Source: Ephemerocybe angulata (lineage: Eukaryota > Basidiomycota > Agaricomycetes > Agaricales > Psathyrellaceae). From it: a DNA stretch of 64,000 bases. Positions 59,814-64,000 of this stretch are shown here, piece after piece (the stretch's first letter is position 1; each line of letters opens with the position of its first letter). The stretch is taken from NCBI GenBank assembly GCA_013368325.1, contig JAACJK010000228.1, forward strand, positions 124,001 to 188,000. The letters are read 5' to 3'. Made by a program: the position numbers and the translations under genes. The notes beneath the pieces were generated by a model that saw nothing but the letters and a program-made list of their open reading frames with translations, made no database searches and was not told the origin of the DNA.

Positions 59814-60967
59814 GGTAGACCGTCTCGCGGTATCTCTGGAATGTTTCAGTGACAGTACTCCTCAGAAGTGAGTTAGGCAGCAGCAAAACGTACCTGACCG
59901 ACCCCAATATTGGATATTTCTTTGTATGGGGCGATCTCGAATAAGTCCTAGATACGAGTGTATCAAGGTGGGGGCAAGAGGTTATTCGACTGAACATACG
60001 TCGATAGGAGCAAGCGCCCAGCGTGAATGTCGTCGGGGTTCGACTCGAGCGCTGAGATCGGTCAACTGGGGCTTGTGTCCTCAATGTCTGACTGGATTGG
60101 ACCAGTTCATTATACTACCTGATTACCGGAATCCAAGTCCAGTGGTCGAGCAGAACCAACTTTGGGCTGTCGTCCGAGTGGGCGATTGCAATATGGAGCG
60201 TGGGTATACTTACCAAGAATGTTTGGGATGAAGGACTCCGCCAAACAGGGATCGGACCATCAGGAAGCGCTTGCCATTTGCTTCCACCTTCCTTCCACCA
60301 CGACAGTGACATCGTCCGCTAGTGGGGTCTTCCCATCGTACCTACCCCTGACGAATCCTAACAAAACTCCAAGGTCATACATACTAAGCCAATCTATCAG
60401 CAGGCTGAAGGCAGGAGTGAGTGTCAAAGAAGCCGGAACTCAGGGACGATCCGCGTGTTGGCCGCGTGGCCCCAGTCGGGTTCTTGGGACGTCAGTCAAT
60501 TGACAGAAAACGAGCTTCGATTACCTCCAGAAACATACCCTGTAAGTAATAAACCCATTCTACAGGTGTTGGCAACTCAACTTGGGAATAGATCCTTTGA
60601 AGCGAGCCTTTAGTCAAATAAGCGCCCGAGTAACGTCAGGCCCACATCCACCATTACCCCTTCGGTTTCATGGGCTATGCATACTAGCCCCCGCATACTC
60701 TTAAGAAATTGGCTTATCTTCTCGTATAATCTGTAACGCAGCACCCGAGGACGCGAAACGAGCCCGTCGGTAGAGTTTAACAGCACTCATTTAGCGCGCG
60801 TCTGACGACCCGTTCGGTACGTCTAGCTGAGCTATCGACGATAAACCTCATCATTACGACTGCTGATATACTCTCGTAGTGAAAAACGGACTCTAGCCTA
60901 CGAGCTTCATTACCGCTACGACCCAATTCCTCTCAGGGAATCGACGAACACTTGACGTGATTTTACT
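59814..60967. other. Intergenic between ASCC1-like and RBR genes
   Basis: 1.15 kb between divergent start codons; no gene, tRNA or repeat recognised. Confidence 0.45.
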
Positions 60968-63900
60968 ATGACATACCACGCGTACGAGCCGTCCACAGGG
61001 GCTTACCACCCTGTCTTTGACCTCTCATCCTCGCCCGAGCCCGAGGCCCTTCCCTCGGTACGACATGGATCCATTCGACCATATCACCCGTCGACCAGCC
61101 GCCTAACGACAACGACGACGAAATTACCACCAGAACCATGGAGCTTCCAGCAGCAGACGGCGCCCTACCCGGATCCGAACGCCGGGAAAACCGTCACGAC
61201 AGCGTACGAAGTGGCCGATTCGAGCGACGACGAATCGGAAGAGGTCGTCTTCCTCGGGTCACGGGATAAGGGAAAGGGCAGGGCCGTGGAGGATAGCGAT
61301 GATGATATTGTGGTCGAAGTTGAGAGAGATGGCGCTTTGAGACGATGGGATGTACCCCTAGACGGTTATGGGAGAGGGAAGTCGCACGTGCCAAAGGAGG
61401 TCTATGGAGTGTCAGATTCGAGTGATGAGGAGGTCGTTCTGTTGGAGAGGCGGGACAAAGGGAAGGGCAGGGCAATGGAATGGGACAGGGACCCGAGTGT
61501 GGAGATTATTGAGACGTACGTTGAAGAAGGGAGTGGTGAGCTATCCATCAGGGCGGCGGGGTTCCCATCGGTTTCGGAACAGAATATCGGGGGACAGTAC
61601 GATGCCTCTTTCGCCGCACCCATCTTCGTCGACGATAACGGTGCCATCCACCAGCCCATCCAGAACGCTGTCGCGGGGCCATCATCTAACCCGCAAACAC
61701 ATCAAGTTCTCGACCGTGGATATCATCAACCAAGACAGGACCAACAACATATTGCAGTTCCCTTCGGGAACCCCGTTTTTCCACCCAACTTCGAGAGCTG
61801 GATGTCCGACATGCGAGACGTGTTTCGCGATGCGTTACCCAACGATATCAACCGACAGGTGCAGCAGGTCCCCATCGTCGACCCCGGGCCAACGCAGACC
61901 GAGAACGCAGCTCGCCCTGCCTTCATAGAGACGCCTGCTCCAGCTTCCAAAGCTGGTGAAAGCGCGTCAGTCGAGCTCGCTAGCCCGTCTAAAATGGATG
62001 GAAGCAGGGGCGGTGCAGCAGCTCAAGAAGGCTGGGACGTCGGACTTCTCGATGGCTTAGATGAGGAGATGTTGCAGGCCATTGAGCTTGCTGCGTACGC
62101 TGAGGAGAGGAGGCTTGCACCGGATGCTGCAGATGAGGCCGGAGTACGGGATACAGTCGCTCCTGAAGACGCGCCGATAGAAGTCGACGCAGATGATGAT
62201 GATGCTCCTCCCGCTGAGGTCGAAGAAACGGAGGATCCGAAGTCTACAGCCTTCGCTGCGATCCTCGAGATGATACCTGACGTCGAGCCTGATCACCTTC
62301 TTGCACTCATCGAGACACATCTCCCGACATACGGTTCAGGCCAGATCGTCGAGTACCTCATCACCTACCTCTTCGAGCACCCCGAATATCCAAAGGTCGT
62401 GAAGGGTAAAGGGAAGAACGCTATGGCGGAGGGATCTGGGAGCGGGAAGCGTAAGGCGGAGGAAACTGCAGGGAGGAGCGCGACGAAGAGGCGCAAGATC
62501 GACTACACGAGTATGGAGCGCACGATCGAAGAGTGGGAGAGGGTGATCTACAATGACCTTGCGCTTTCCGCCCTACAGTCCTCTTTCCCCTTTGTGCCCC
62601 TACCGTTTCTGCGAAAGGCACTGGCACGGCACCGTGGGCTGTATGCACCGACGCACCTGTATGTCGTTGGGGAGGAGGCACGACCTGAATGGGAAAGGGC
62701 GTATACACGGAAGAAGAGAGGCGATAAGGGCAAAGGCAGGGTGCGAGATCTGGAGTGTGAGTCCTTCGAGGAAGAGAAGAGATGGTTAGAAGCGTATGCC
62801 GCCGGGGAAGTACCTGACTCCCAGCAGCCCGACGACGAGAAGGATGCCGTTGAGGATGATAATGATGGAGAGGAGGAAGATGAAGATCTCGAGGACGATG
62901 GGACGTTCATCGAGTGCGGATGCTGTTTCTCGAGCTACCCGCCTGATCGTATGGGTCAGTGTCCAGAGGCCCATCTCTTCTGCCGAACGTGTTTGAGGGC
63001 ATACGCATCGAACCAGCTCGGATCGCAGAATCCTGTCCTGACATGCATGTCCACGGTGGGGTGTAAGGTCGTCTTTGCACCATCCGAGCTTGAACGAATC
63101 CTGCCTCCCAAGCTCTTCTTCCTGTACGAGCGGCTTAAACAGCAGAAGGAGCTGAAGGACGCGGGGCTCGAAGGTCTGGAGGAGTGCCCGTTCTGCGATT
63201 GGGCCTGTGTGATTGAGGTCAGCAAGGAGGAGGATAAGCTGTTTCGATGTGGGAACGAGGATGGTGGGTGTGGTGTCGTGAGCTGTCGCCTTTGTGGGAA
63301 GAAGGAGCATGTGCCAAAGACGTGTAAGGAGATGGAAGATGATCGGCACTTAGATGGACGGATTGCGATTGAAGAGGCGATGACGAAGGCGCTTATGCGG
63401 TCCTGTCCAAAGTGCGGAAAAGGTACGTTGGAATGGTTCATCTATCCGCACTCCATGCCCTATCTCGGCTGTCCTACTTACCTATTCTCAAAGCGTTTAT
63501 CAAAACGGATGGATGCAACAAGATGACGTGCCCCCAGTGCCAGACGTTGTCCTGCTATATCTGCAAGCAGGAAATCAAGGGCTACGATCACTTCCATACA
63601 GGAGTACGTCTCTCCGAGTCATCTACTGATACAGTCATCCGTCCAAGTCACTAACCATACAGCTAGGGCCGTCGAAAACTTGGCGGTCCCTCAAAATGCC
63701 CCCTCCACGACAACATTCAGATCGAGAAGCGACACGAGCAGGAGGTGAAAGACGCCTACGCTAAAGCGGTCGCCGATTACAAACGCGACCACCCCGACGT
63801 CGAGGTAGGGAAGGATATCAAGGTTGACTTGCCGAACAAGGTCCCTCCACCGAAAGCCGCGCCTCCGGCTGCCGTATACGAGGAACCATTCATGCCTGAG

Positions 63901-64000
63901 GGGCGGGGTGGATTCTGGGTTATGCCTCCCGTACCCAATGATCTTCGGGTGGAAGATCTGGCAATACGGGTACGTCTCGTGACACGCCAGGTTGAGATCG
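60968..64000 (+). CDS. RNF216-like RBR E3 ubiquitin ligase, 3' end beyond window
   Basis: Exons 60968-63422, 63494-63603, 63667-63969, then a donor at 63970 and continuation outside. The N-terminal 570 residues are acidic and low-complexity, with two similar SSDDE segments (VADSSDDESEEVVFLGSRDKG; VSDSSDEEVVLLERRDKG) suggestive of SUMO-interacting motifs (VVFL, VVLL). A CUE-like helical segment (AFAAILEMIPDVEPDHLLALIE) follows. RING1 starts at CGCCFSSYPPD, the IBR has CPFCDW...CGVVSCRLCG...HVPKTC, and RING2 is CPKCGKAFIKTDGCNKMTC with the catalytic cysteine expected in DGC. The segment KCPLHDN...RHEQEV after RING2 is typical of the RNF216/TRIAD3 type. Ubiquitin transfer via a Cys-thioester is inferred from the family. 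Confidence 0.92.

Overview
This window is nuclear DNA of a filamentous basidiomycete, most likely an agaricomycete. It has short introns (mostly 49-86 nt) with GTRNGT donors and CTNAY-like branch sites, pyrimidine-rich leaders, a Helitron, an HGD-type TKL kinase, CBM1 modules, a DUF1996 secreted protein and a RHO1 ending in CLVL. No assignment below this level is justified. Gene models were spliced by hand from the sequence; reading-frame closure over consecutive exons is the main support.

Layout. 1-5.7 kb: two divergent PHO84-type phosphate transporters (the left one partial). 6-18.7 kb: dispersed tRNA genes, two direct copies of a JJJ1/DNAJC21-like J-protein 10 kb apart (the first is 3'-truncated), and between them two stretches (about 9.5-11.2 kb and 13.6-16.6 kb) built from tandemly duplicated exon-intron-like modules with no convincing reading frame. 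19.9-24.2 kb: DUF1996 secreted protein with a 5-nt exon, a tRNA-Ser, an F-box/LRR-like gene and a secreted CBM1 protein. 24.3-27.6 kb: a head-to-head pair of 7TM paralogues with identical exon lengths. 27.7-30.4 kb: one gene that splices a degenerate Ras/Rheb-like GTPase domain to a TKL kinase. 31-39 kb: a CBM1-like secreted paralogue and an intact Helitron Rep/helicase.

40.5-57.5 kb is a segmentally duplicated region carrying four members of a small secreted protein family (SSP-A to SSP-D): signal peptide, ELSTREL-rich propeptide, an LERR dibasic site and a cysteine-containing module. SSP-A has amplified the cysteine module to three copies by duplicating exon plus intron. Three copies of about 2.3 kb of upstream DNA accompany SSP-A, -B and -C; two of these blocks lie in inverted orientation on either side of the single-copy RHO1 gene. 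A second CBM1-like paralogue lies at 54.7-55.3 kb. 58.4-64 kb: an ASCC1-like 2H-phosphoesterase and the 5' part of an RNF216-like RBR ubiquitin ligase.

Taken together: conserved housekeeping genes (RHO1, ASCC1-like, RBR ligase, phosphate transport) are interspersed with a fast-evolving accessory complement of secreted and signalling proteins. Tandem duplication of exon-plus-intron units appears at three independent loci, which is the most unusual theme here.
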